Of a stretch of DNA of 64,000 nt, positions 1 through 9,633 are shown piece by piece. This stretch comes from Turnera subulata (Eukaryota; Streptophyta; Magnoliopsida; Malpighiales; Passifloraceae), in assembly GCA_028386065.3 (NCBI GenBank), contig JAKUCV010001503.1:1-64000 (forward strand), written 5' to 3'. Every line of letters starts with the position of its first letter. Position 1 is the stretch's first letter. The position numbers were made by a program, and so were the translations under genes. The notes under the pieces were generated by a model. The model did not search any database and had not been told where the DNA came from. It saw nothing but the letters and a program-made list of their open reading frames with translations.

Positions 1-590
1 GATGTTTTCATAGATTGCGTCGGCTTTAGAACGCCATTCGGGAGTGAGGCATCTAAGGACTTTTCTGACCAAGTCCTTGTCGGAGTAGACCTTCTTGAGA
101 GCATGAAGGTTATTTACGATTTTAGAAAATCGTTCGAACATCTCCTCTATTCCCTCGTTCTCCTTCATCGAAAGAGTTCATAATTTGCAGTGAGGGAGTC
201 GATTTTGGCCTCTCGAACTTGATCGATTCCTTCGTAGGTGACCTCCAGCTTATCCCACATTTCTTTTGCGGTCGTGCAGCAAGAGATTTTCCGGTAATCA
301 TCGGGGTTGACTGCACAATAGAGCATGTTGATTGACTTGGCGTTGTTTTCAACCATCGTAATGTCTGCAGCGTTATACTCCTCCTCCGTCTTTGGCACTG
401 TGATTTCACCAACTTTCTTCCTCGGAATTCGCTCTCCGATCTTCATGATTCGCCAAAGAGCATAGTTGTTGGAATGGAGGAAGATTCTCATCCTCTCCTT
501 CCAGTGGCTGTAGTTGGTGCCATCAAAGAGCGGTGGACGAGTGGTGGATTGTCCTTCAAAGAGACCTACATAATTACTTGAAGAAGCCAT
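1..590 (-). pseudogene. Copia Gag (UBN2 / DUF4219-like), frameshifted, partial
   Basis: Encodes the N-terminal Gag of a Copia element, the structural protein that packages the element RNA. The start ATG (588-590) lies just after the primer binding site. The first 141 codons are open and show the usual Copia Gag pattern: a region reading RPPLFDGTNYSHWKERM near residue 18, and an EMWDKLEVTYEG region near residue 110. The frame breaks near 165-170, where one base of an expected CGA-ATG pair is missing. Homology continues in another frame toward position 60, where a second single-base loss follows. The gene is dead in this copy, and the rest lies beyond the window. Confidence 0.85.
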
Positions 591-630
591 GGAAAGTTTC
601 CCTCAAACGGTTAAGTCTTTCAGAGAGTTA

Positions 631-645
631 GGCTCCGCTACCAAT
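631..645 (-). other. Primer binding site of the SIRE-like element
   Basis: Immediately after the LTR end (minus strand) the sequence reads ATTGGTAGCGGAGCC, close to the initiator-methionine tRNA type of site used by Copia elements (TGGTATCAGAGC). Its position between LTR and gag fixes the element's orientation. Confidence 0.7.
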
Positions 646-2161
646 TGTTAGAACAGGTGCCCTACGCTAGAGGGGGGGTGAATAGCGTTTTCTGGACAAA
701 TTCAAAAACTTGCAGGAAATAAATGCAGAACTGAAAGAACAAGGACACAACAAGATTTATACTGGTTCACACACACACACAACTTGTGTGGCTAATCCAG
801 TCCTCTGAGAGACTCTCTCGAAGATTTCACTATCTAGGTTAAGCTTCCGGGTGCTTAACAAACCGTATACAAAACTAGAGCTCGAGTCACACGAAACTCT
901 ACTTGCTTGAAGATACCTCACTTCAAGACTTCTCTCAAGCAAGAAAACACTCTTTCTATGAGTTACTACAAGGGAACAATCCTCCCTTAAGGTGTATGAA
1001 CAACACTTTAAAAACACTCAAACAAAAGCTCTCTCAAAGAGTGGATATGAGTAACATGTAATACTCTATAAAGGCAACTCTCAATTCTCAAGAATATTGG
1101 CTCATAAAAATGTGTATGAATGTATACAATGAATGCTTAAAATGTAGAGAGTTGATTGTTGTGAATCAGAGATGTAAATCCTCTATTTATATGTCTCAAA
1201 ACATGTATGATCGTTATGGAATCAATCCAAAACACCTTTAGACAAAATAACATGGGGAGTTGAAAAAGGTGTCTGCTCACAACAGCACAACATCGATGTT
1301 TAAACTTAGAAAATCGATGTTTGGCCAGTAAATTTGAATTATTGGACCAACGGTCATGAGAACATCGATGTTTACCAAAGAGAACATCGATGTTTTGCCA
1401 GTAAATATGAATTATTGAGTCCAACGGTCACTAGAACATCAATGTTTACTCACTGAACATCGATGTTCATTTGGTTCGGCAAAATCATTTTAAAGCTGAT
1501 GATCATGGGAACATCGATGTTTACTTCAAGAACATCGATGTTCATTTGGTTCTGTGAAATCATTTTGAAAGCATCATCATTGAACATCGATGTGTACTTG
1601 AAGAACATCAATGTTGACTTGAAGAACATCGATGTTCATTTGGTTCTGTAAAATCATTTTTGGTTCGGCGAAAATCAATTTAAAGGCATCAATTGATGGA
1701 ACATCGATGTCTTAAAATTAGACATCGATGTTTTCATGTTGCAAAACATTTTTCAAGTGCAGCGGTCATGAGAACATCGATGTTTTGGATTCCAACATCG
1801 ATGTTCTGAGTTACTGCCTATTTTGAAAGATTATTTGAAGGCAGGAACATCGATGTCTAAAATCAGAACATTGATAATCATTGCTCAAAAACTCATTTCA
1901 TGATTGAAAGGATGCTATTGAATGCATGAGTAAAATTGATTTTGTTTTGAGCCAATGCCTTAGAGGAATTGAGTGTTTTACCCTTGTACATTTTGTGTTC
2001 CTAACTCTTCTTGCTTGTTACTTCAATTCTTGTGCTCTTTTCTTTTTAGACCTTTGCTCTTGATTGATTTCTTTTTGCTTCAAGGTTGTCATCAAATGAG
2101 TCGTGCTTGGTTTGTCAATATCAAAACCCTGAAATGAGACAAGGAGGCATGAGTTTTAACA
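646..2161 (-). repeat. 5' LTR of the SIRE-like Copia element, 1516 bp
   Basis: Bounded by TGTTAGAACA at 646 and TTTTAACA ending at 2161. The outer part of the minus-strand LTR matches the solo LTR at 51390-53041, including the segment with GGTTTGTCAA and a TTGATA-like run, so the two are members of one family. It contains a (CA)n run near 770 and the palindrome array described separately. Several palindrome copies are mutated here, so this is the more decayed of the two LTRs. Confidence 0.85.
1289..1878. repeat. Array of AACATCGATGTT palindromes in LTR
   Basis: About 17 copies or variants of the perfect 12-bp palindrome AACATCGATGTT start at 1289, 1310, 1361, 1383, 1435, 1456, 1510, 1531, 1583, 1604, 1625, 1700, 1721, 1773, 1794, 1846 and 1867. 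Roughly half are exact. Partners within a pair (and one triplet) are 21-22 bp apart and pairs recur about every 72-75 bp, so this is a degenerate tandem array. The spacing is kept even where the motif itself has mutated. Confidence 0.95.
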
Positions 2162-3846
2162 CGACCCCGACTGTAGAACCAGTGGAGGGATTGCTCAGTA
2201 AATTGAATAGATGCTGAGACTCTCTAACTAAGTGGAGTAAAGCGGCTTTTGGTCATATTACTCGCACTTTAGTGCAGAAGAGGAAAATTCTAGAACGGCT
2301 AAATGCAAGACCTCAATCTAGTTATGTTGTTCAACAATCATGAGCTATTAACCAAGAGATTGAGGATCTTATTCGCAAAGAACAGTTGATGTGGGCTCAA
2401 CGTTCTAGGGTTCAGTGGCTTAAGGAGGGTGATAAACATACCAAGTACTTTTTCCACAAGGCCAACCAGAGGTGCAAAAGTAATCAAGTTAAAAAACTCA
2501 AGCTTGATTCAGGGATCATTTGCACTAGTGAGGATGGGACTGCCAATGCTTTTGTCAAGTATTATACTAAGCTATTTTCTTCGGAGGGAGAACGTCGACT
2601 GGACCCAGTTTCGGATTGTATTTTCGAGCAAGTTACTACAGAAATGCAGACCAGACTTACTCGGCCATATACTCGGGACGAAGTGCATGCATCACTTATG
2701 CAAATGCACCCTTCCAAATCCCCTAGTCCAGATGGTTTCCCCCCTCTATTTTTCCAAAAGTACTGGCATAGTGTTGGCAATGACGTGTGTAGGATGGTCT
2801 TGGGAGTTCTCAATCACGGTATGGATCCTTCTCAGCTCAATCACACTTTTGTTACTCTAATACCTAAGCTCAAGAATGCAGATCAGTGTAACCAGTTTAG
2901 ACCAATCAGTCTATGTAATGTTGTGTTCAAGATTATTACTAAGACGATTGCTAATAGACTGAGAGAGATCCTCCCGGAGCTTATTGAGCCCGAAAAAAGT
3001 GCTTTTGTGCCAGGCCGACTGATCACAGAAAATGCTCTCATAGCCCTTTTAGACTATCCACTATATGAAGCACAGAACTACGGGTCAGAGGGGGTTTATG
3101 GGTTTGAAGTTGGATATGAGCAAAGCGTATGATCGGGTAGAGTGGTGCTTTTTGGAAGCGGTATTATTAAAGATGGGCTTTCCGGTTTCATGGGTGCAAT
3201 TAGTGATGAAGTCTGTTACTACCGTTAGTTATTCCCTTCTTATTAATCGGATTCCCCATGGTTTGATCCAACCACAAAGAGGACTTAGACATGGTGACCC
3301 TCTCTCACCTTATCTTTTCTTGTTTTGTGCTGAAGGTGTATCTGCTCTCATTAACAGGGAAGGTGATGTTGGTAGATTACATGGTATTAGTGTTTGTCGC
3401 CAAGCACCAAGAGTCTCACATCTCTTCTTTGCGGATGATAGCATCCTCTTTGCCCGAGCCACTACGAGTGAGGCACGTACTATTTCCTCTGTACTCTCGA
3501 CTTATGAAGCGGCCTCGGGACAGAAAATCAACCTTGAGAAATCTGAGGTGTTCTTTAGCCAAAATGTACCTGAAGAGAACCGATCTAAAATCCAAAGGGA
3601 TCTAGCAGTAAAGGTAGTTGACACCATAGATAAGTACCTGGGCCTCCCAGCTCTAATTGGGCGGTCTAAGTAGTTGATTTTTGAAGCTATTTGCGATAGA
3701 GTGACAAAGAAGATGGGGCGGTGGAAGGAGCAGTTCTTAACGGACGCAGGGAAGGAAATATTCATCAAATCGGTGGTCCAGTCAATGCCTAATTACCTCA
3801 TGAGTTGCTTCCAGCTACCAGATACTATATGTTCTAAGTAGGAAAC
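2162..3846 (+). pseudogene. LINE ORF2 segment 1: reverse transcriptase
   Basis: Encodes the upstream linker (KEGDKHTKYFF near 2420-2455) and the reverse transcriptase of a non-LTR retrotransposon, which copies its own RNA at a nicked target. Visible RT landmarks are the HPSKSPSPDGFPPLFFQ region, FRPISLCNVVFKI, KLDMSKAYDRVEW, LRHGDPLSPYLF and the catalytic core FADD near 3429-3440 (F-A-D-D, the plant LINE form of YADD). Decay is clear: in-frame stops at 2215 and 2341, a frameshift near 3050 between the two halves of RT, and a stop at 3671 where a Lys codon is expected. The segment ends in the GAAAC target duplication of the next insert. Confidence 0.92.
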
Positions 3847-4787
3847 TGATGCAAGTCACCTAGGCGAATTTGGAAACTTGAAGAATGATGCACGCCAAGG
3901 CGACCATGGAGGATGCAAAGGTGTCAAGCATGGAATTTGGATGTATTCCAACAAGCTCAAAGTTCATCATCATAAGCTTACTTTCAGAGTCAAATCCAAA
4001 ATTCGATCTCACAAGAAATTTAAAAAGAGATGGAGAATAAAGTCGAGAACGCGAAGAACTCGCGCGGAAATTCCTGGAGCGTGCAATCTCGGAAATAAAT
4101 TCATATCTCGATATCTACAACTCTGATTTCTGTGATCTTAGACTCTCTGGAACGATAAGACAAAGATCTACAACTTTTATGTTGAGCCCAGAAGCTGAAT
4201 CTGCCGTTTGCTTTACTCAAAATGCATTTGAATTTGACAGACAGAATCTGTCCGAAAATTCAGTTTTGTCTTTTTTTAATTTGGGTCAAGTCCATGTAAT
4301 TGGGTTTAATTATTGTGGGCTTTAGTTAATTAGTTTGGGTAAATTTTGTTTGGGTTTATTTGAGTTCGATTCCATGTTGGATTCAATTAAAACCTAGTTG
4401 TCTTTGGGTTAGATTAGGTGTCAAACTTGGAGACATAAAATTGCCTTCGAGGTTTTCTTTGATTGTGGATTCAATCGTGATCGAGAGTGGATTCTCTTGG
4501 TTTTATATTAGGGTTTGAGTTTACTTATCAAGTTTCTTGCTTGTGGCGTTTATTCAATTCCTTGTGATTCTAATCCCTTTGTTGCCTATTCCTTAATTGA
4601 GTATAGGAGGTAAAGAATAGAATTGCTAAAACCCATTGTTGTGTTTGTACTTCTTTGTTGTCTAATCCGGTGCAGAGATTAGGAGGTGAAGGAGACTTAC
4701 ACGGCGAGTTTGATTGAGATTGACGATCGGGACAATCAGATAGTTACGGAGGTGGAACTAGTGGATTCTAGGGCTGTTGTCGTATCA
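3847..4787 (+). repeat. 5' LTR, 941 bp, with internal deletion
   Basis: Its right part (4258-4787) is nearly identical to the 3' LTR at 6449-7089. Compared with that copy it lacks about 110 bp around 4434, and the missing piece includes the TATA box seen at 6688-6695. Its first 411 bp have no counterpart at the 3' end. Confidence 0.8.
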
Positions 4788-4809
4788 TCTTTTGGTAGCG
4801 GAGTTGAGG
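4788..4809 (+). other. Primer binding site region
   Basis: Directly after the 5' LTR end the sequence runs TCTTTTGGTAGCGGAG, a variant of the TGGTATCAGAGC type. It marks the start of the internal region. The following leader (4810-5537) holds a poly(A) run near 4899 and a short tandem repeat of ACTGTTCATCG units at about 4918-4970, and no other coding sequence. Confidence 0.55.
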
Positions 4810-5537
4810 TTTCGATCAATCATATCCTTTGTGTTTGTGTTTTAATTTAATCGTGGCCTTTCCATTCCTGTTCTTTGTTTAGTTTTGTCGATTTATAAAA
4901 AAAAAAAAATTGCCGAGTCACTGTTCATCGACTACTGTTCATCGACTACTGTTCATCAGTGTTACTGTTCACTAATATAAAAAAAAAGGGAAAGAGTTGA
5001 AAGTCGACTTGGTTGGAATTGAAATTGTGGCCTTTGGATTGCAAGATTATCAAGTGTTTCTTGCAGGGAATTTTATTGGTTGATTGTTGATTATGAATTG
5101 ATTGATTGAAAACGAGGAAAAGTTGGATTATTTGCTGCTGGAATCGATTTCTGCAGGGGAAGATTTCTGCCGGATTATTTCTTTGTTGAGTTCGATTTGA
5201 GCTTGTTATTGTGTTGGGTGATTGTTGTTTCGTAATTGCTCAATCATGCAAATAATCTTTCACATACATATTCTTGTTCTTGTGTGTGATCATTCTATTT
5301 TTTTCTTAGAGTCGATCTAGAATTGATCCTATCTTTTCTTCTTTAGGTTATCTTTGATTTCTTGAATTAATTGCTGCTGGTTGATTGCTTGATTTTGTTT
5401 TATTTGAACCTAACATATAAAACTGAAGCAGAATCAAGAGTGGTAAGAGGCTGAGAGTTTTATTCACTGCCAACAAACACGAGAGACAAACGTGAGGAGT
5501 TTTACTACTAACAAATTTCTTGCTAGTTTCTTTCACA

Positions 5538-6335
5538 ATGTCTACAGTTAATGAATTGGATCATCCTATTGTGATGACTCACCTCAAAGATCTCTTTGGT
5601 CAACTCTCGACCCAGATCAAGGGAGTTGCTAATGGAGTGGCCGAGACTAATTTCATACTAGAACGACAAGCAAGGGCTGTGGATGCACGTCTAGCACGAC
5701 AAGAGAGGATGTTACAAACACTCTCTGATAGCATTGGCGACCACAATGAAAAAGAGAGAACACTTTTCTATACAAGATGCTTGGTGAATGAGAAGGCTAC
5801 GAGTGTTAAGATTGATGGGGGAAGCCACACCAACATGGCGAGCACATATATGGTGGAAAGTTTAGGATTGGAATGTTTGGAACATCCTAGACCCTATCGG
5901 CTACAAAGGACGAGTGACATGGGAGAAATTGAGGTAACCAAACAAGTCCTGGTTTCTTTTTCCATTGGCCGGTATTTTGACCAAGTGTTGTGTGATGTTG
6001 TGCCTATGGATACATGTCATATACTGCTTGGGAGACCATGGCAATATGATAGGAATGTGGTACATGAGGGCCGTAGAAATAGGTATACATTCACCATGGG
6101 CGAGAGGAAGATAGCGCTTGGACCCTTGCCTCCACAGGAAGTTGATGGGGATCAATTGCATGTTAAAAGTCAAGTGGAAGCATGGCAAAAGGAGAAAGAG
6201 GCCGAATCTTGTCACACTAGTCAGGAAGAGAGGAAGGCTGAGAGCCTTGCAAAAGGAGAGCTAGAGAGGAAGGCTAAGAGCCTTGCAAAAGGAGAGGAGA
6301 GCTCAAAAGAAAATAAAAGAGAGGAAGAAAAATAG
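5538..6335 (+). CDS. Truncated Gag-protease-like protein of gypsy element (265 aa)
   Basis: An open frame from ATG 5538 to TAG 6333-6335. An in-frame TTG at 5520 could extend it, but the ATG fits better. Residues 1-75 resemble a Gag N-terminal helical segment. Residues about 83-195 match the plant gypsy retropepsin-like domain, with DGGSHTN in place of the usual D-S/T-G active site, then LGLECLEHPRPY, VLVSFSIGRYFDQVLCDVVPMD and ILLGRPWQYDR. The last 60 residues are a charged, repeat-rich tail (two near-identical RKAKSLAKGE-type units). No zinc knuckle, RT or integrase follows, so this looks like an internally deleted polyprotein. The open frame may mean a young copy or a retained role; the first is simpler. 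Confidence 0.75.
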   Translation: MSTVNELDHPIVMTHLKDLFGQLSTQIKGVANGVAETNFILERQARAVDARLARQERMLQTLSDSIGDHNEKERTLFYTRCLVNEKATSVKIDGGSHTNMASTYMVESLGLECLEHPRPYRLQRTSDMGEIEVTKQVLVSFSIGRYFDQVLCDVVPMDTCHILLGRPWQYDRNVVHEGRRNRYTFTMGERKIALGPLPPQEVDGDQLHVKSQVEAWQKEKEAESCHTSQEERKAESLAKGELERKAKSLAKGEESSKENKREEEK

Positions 6336-6448
6336 GAAGCTGAGTGTGAGAAAAGAAAAGAGATAAAAGAAGCCTCAAAAGAAATTGTATTAAAAGGCTC
6401 AAATGAGAGAGATGAGAGGGTTGACTATGAGAAGAAGAAGAGTTTGTT

Positions 6449-7089
6449 ATTCAGTTTTGTCTTTTTTTAATTTGGGTCAAGTCCATGTAATTGGGTTTAA
6501 TTATTGTGGGCTTTAGTTAATTAGTTTAGGTAAATTTTGTTTGGGTTTATTTGAGTTCGATTCCATGTTGGATTCAATTAAAACCTAGTTGTATTTGGGT
6601 TAGATTAGGTGTCAAACTTGGAGACAAAGTCAAAATCCAATTTGACTAGGATTTGGGATTGATGCCGAATTAGGGTTAGGGATTTAGTATAAATAGGGAG
6701 TCTTTTCTATTGATTTCGACAGACTATTTTGAAAGAATAAAATTGCTTTTGAGGTTTTCTTTGATTGTGGATTCAATCGTGATCGAGAGAGGATTCTCTT
6801 GGTTTTATATTAGGGTTTGAGTTTACTTATCAAGTTTCTTGCTTGTGGCGTTTATTCAATTCCTTGTGATTCTAATCCCTTTGTTGCCTATTCCTTAATT
6901 GAGTATAGGAGGTAAAGAATAGAATTGCTAAAACCCTTTGTTGTGTTTGTACTTCTTTGTTGTCTAATCCGGTGCAGAGATTAGGAGGTGAAGGAGACTT
7001 ACACGGAGAGTTTGATTGAGATTGACGATCGGAACAATCAGATAGTTACGGAGGTGGAACTAGTGGATTCTAGGGCTGTTGTCGTATCA
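6449..7089 (+). repeat. 3' LTR, truncated at its 5' side (641 bp)
   Basis: Nearly identical to 4258-4787 but keeps about 110 bp the 5' LTR has lost. It lacks the first ~411 bp of the full LTR. The junction with internal sequence is at about 6449, after an AAGAAGAAGAG purine run that could be a remnant of the polypurine tract. Confidence 0.8.
6688..6695 (+). promoter_or_regulatory. TATA box in 3' LTR
   Basis: TATAAATA followed by GGGAG in the 3' LTR, the probable core promoter of this LTR family. The matching segment is deleted from the 5' LTR, so the element could not start its own genomic transcript from that LTR in this copy. Confidence 0.5.
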
Positions 7090-7380
7090 GAAACTCTTGT
7101 ACGACAGTTCTGGTGGGGTCAGCGGGACGGGAAGAGGCGCATTCACTGGCTGGCTTGGGAGAAATTGTGTTGCTCTAAAGCTGTGGGGGGAATTGGGTTT
7201 TGTGTGTTTCAGGCCACGAATCGTGCTTTTCTTGCAAAGCAAGGTTTCAAATTGGTGAAAGATGAGTCTAGTCTATTGGCCCGGATTCTAAAGCCGAGGT
7301 ATTATCCTCGATCATCTTTTCTTGAAGCTCAAGTGGGTTACCGACCTAGTTATACCTTGAGAAGTATAATGGGTGCCCGC
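7090..7380 (+). pseudogene. LINE ORF2 segment 2 (post-RT region)
   Basis: Open throughout and in frame with segment 1 after removing the gypsy-type insert. It encodes the conserved region after RT in plant LINEs: RQFWWGQRDGKRRIHWLAW, then GGIGF and FNRAFLAKQ-like sequence, ending at LRSIMGAR. It terminates exactly at the CCCGC duplication of the solo LTR. The first ~100 bases of the open frame seen here belong to the LTR upstream, not to the LINE. Confidence 0.9.
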
Positions 7381-9633
7381 TGAAATGCCCCGACCCGCAT
7401 TTACCATACACAGTAAACACATGCCGGAACTGTAACGACCCAACCAAACAACCCCAGCATACAGTGTATAAAACAGAGACTAGGGCTCAACAGCCCAAAA
7501 TAAAAACAATAGAAATCTGGCCCTTCGGCCCAACAACAAAACATATCACCCGAACCCGGGATCATCTATATCATCATAATCGGCCCAATGGCCCAACAAT
7601 AGCAATATAATGCACAGCGGAAGACTTAATAACTCACAAGACACTGTATGCGACATAGATGCAAACTATGGATCCAAGTCCTGTCCAAGGGATAAAGCCG
7701 CAGCCTGTCTGGAATGCACCAACCCTGTACCACAAATAATCCATCCTACGGGATGAAAGCCCGCAGGTGAGGGGTGAGTCCGAAGTGCTCACCGACGAAG
7801 GATAGACAATCAATATGCAACACTATAATTACTCAAGGTCAAAAACAAGCATAACAGCTAAAACAAACAAATCCCAAAAGACAAGGCCCAAAACCGGTCC
7901 AAGACCCAAAAGACTTAAATAGAAACCAATTTTCCAATTTTATCTTTCCGGGCCCCGTCACGGAAAAGCTAGGAGTCACACCTAGTTCTCAACATATTTC
8001 GGGTGCCAGACCAAATCCAAGAGAACCTAGGGATCGACATCCCAAAAATAAGAACCAAGGGATAGACATCCCAAATATAATCATGGGATAGACATCGCAA
8101 ATATAATCACGGGGTAGACATCCCAAATATAATCACCATAATTTTCCCAGAAAAATAATAACGTATTTATAATTTCCAGAAAATATATTTAGTATTTATC
8201 TTTTTCTAAATATATATAATAATATTTTCCAACACAAAATATAATTACCTTTAATTTTCAAAGTACATATTTATATATATATATTCCACAACCATAATTT
8301 TCCAGGGAAAATAATATATATATATAAAATTTCCAGGAATTATTTTCATGGTATATATATTTTCCAAATAATAATAGTTTTTCCAAAGCATAACTTAATT
8401 ATTTATCAAAGTATATATATTTATATTTTCCTCAAAATACCAGAATTAAATTGACCTAAATTTTCTCAAAGTAAATATATATTTTTTTCTCAAAATTAAA
8501 TACCAGATTATGAATAAATATATATATATATACTTTGTTTTTTTAAAAAATTAAAACGGACTAGGCCATGAATAGTGCCAGCCCAAACCAAGGCAGCAGG
8601 CCCGAAGCACAGGCCCACGCCTAGACCTGGCCCAACACCCATCCACAGCCCAACCCAGGTCGCAACCCGACCACAAGCGTCTGGGTCGAACGCGGGGCTT
8701 TGGACTGCTCACCTTGGGTTGTAGCGGCGGCGACACGACGAGCGGCAGGGACGGGCGAGGACGATCACGGCAGGAAAGACAAGCAGCGACTGCAAGGCGC
8801 AGCTACTGGGTTGGCGACGCGGCGGTGGTGGCTCGTGCGACGCGAGCAAAGGGGAGGCAGATCCGCGGGTTCTATCGCAGGTCAACGGCTCCCACAGGCG
8901 CGACAGGCGGCAGAAGGCGACGGGGAAGGCGGCGTTCAGTCGGCGACGGCACGAGGAAGATGATGGCTAGGGTGGTGTCGCGTGCAGCGGCGCGGAGGCG
9001 TTCTGCGTGAACAGTGACCGGGGGAAGAGGTGACGCACTGTTACCGGCCTTCTTTTTTTCTTTTCTTTTCTTTTCTTTTTCTATTTTCCTTCTCTTTTTT
9101 TTCATTTTCTATTTTATATTTTTTTCCTTTTCTCCCTTTTTTTTTCCTTCTTTTTTTTCCTCTCCATTTTTCTGGTTTTCTTTTTTTTCTTTCTTTCCTT
9201 TTTTCTCTCTTTTTTTTTCTTTCTCTTTTTCTCTCTTTTTTGTTTCTTCTTTTCTCTCATTTTCTTTTTCTTCTCCTCTTCCTCTCTTCTCCTGCTTCCT
9301 TTTTATAACGATGAAACACTGTTCCATCTGTGAACCTTCAATAATACAACTTGCCTGCATTATGGAGCGAGTCTGGTTCGGACCAGAAAATAACTGATAC
9401 CCCCTTAGTTATTTTCCGGTGTGATTTTTTTGAGGATTCCGGGACCCAAAAAATACCAACTTTGGTCCGTAAAATCCACGAAAAAATTGCGAGCACGGGA
9501 AAACCCTCGGTTTTGAAAAACGATACCCGATTTACCTTGAATTAATTACCCAAGATTAATTCATACGGTAAATCACTGTAAAAAGACTTTTACAGTCCCG
9601 GTAGAAATCTAAATTTTTACTCGGGCTGTTACA
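7381..9633 (-). mobile_element. Solo LTR, 2253 bp, related to the A/B/C element family
   Basis: Starts TGAAATGCCCCGACCC and ends CGGGCTGTTACA, the reverse complement of the TGTAACAGCCCGGG...GGGGCGTTTCA LTRs of elements A, B and C. It is flanked by CCCGC (7376-7380 and 9634-9638). No internal region remains, so the element was removed by LTR-LTR recombination. It contains an AT-rich part (8150-8560), a GC-rich part (8570-9010) and a long pyrimidine tract. Open frames inside it are by-products of composition. It shares the family ends but is shorter and diverged, so it may be a subfamily. Confidence 0.9.
9048..9300. repeat. Polypyrimidine tract inside the solo LTR
   Basis: About 250 bases of nearly pure C/T on the plus strand (purine on minus, the LTR sense strand). 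The same kind of tract recurs in the LTRs of element C (about 56690-56850 and 62120-62280), so it is a feature of the LTR family. Confidence 0.9.

Larger units (their letters stand above)
1..2161 (-). mobile_element. SIRE-like Copia retrotransposon, 5' part, cut by window edge
   Basis: A minus-strand LTR retrotransposon enters from the left edge. Reading on the minus strand there is an LTR (646-2161), a primer binding site next to it, then a decayed gag gene running off the window. The LTR 3' end has a CACCCCCCCTCTAGCG-type motif next to a TAACA end, which is usual for SIRE-lineage Copia elements. The sequence beyond the LTR (2162 on) is LINE coding sequence, so this element probably inserted into the LINE. 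The far LTR and the target-site duplication lie outside the window. Confidence 0.85.
3847..7089 (+). mobile_element. Non-autonomous Ty3/gypsy-type LTR element nested in the LINE
   Basis: Flanked by the 5-bp duplication GAAAC (3842-3846 and 7090-7094), with TGATGCAAGT at the left end and GTCGTATCA at the right. Two direct repeats are visible: 5' LTR 3847-4787 and a truncated 3' LTR 6449-7089. The 1.66-kb internal region carries a short Gag-protease-like ORF and no reverse transcriptase, RNase H or integrase. It must have been mobilised by an autonomous relative, or it is an internally deleted copy of one. Confidence 0.88.

Noticed and set aside
631..645. tRNA-like sequence next to LTR ends.
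   Set aside because: Only the 3'-end complement of a tRNA is present (primer binding site). No cloverleaf, so no tRNA gene.
1137..1651. Open frames reading DIDVH/NIDVLF-like repeats.
   Set aside because: They are translations of the AACATCGATGTT palindrome array and not protein genes.
5520..5537. Upstream TTG start extending the Gag-protease ORF by six residues.
   Set aside because: An ATG in frame at 5538 is the normal choice for a plant mRNA. The TTG extension has no support.
8700..9010. Arg/Gly-rich frames on the plus strand.
   Set aside because: They follow from GC-rich composition inside the solo LTR, with frames overlapping in two phases and no domain.
9014..9397. Long F/S-rich or K/E-rich open frames.
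   Set aside because: They are produced by the polypyrimidine/polypurine tract of the solo LTR and are low complexity only.
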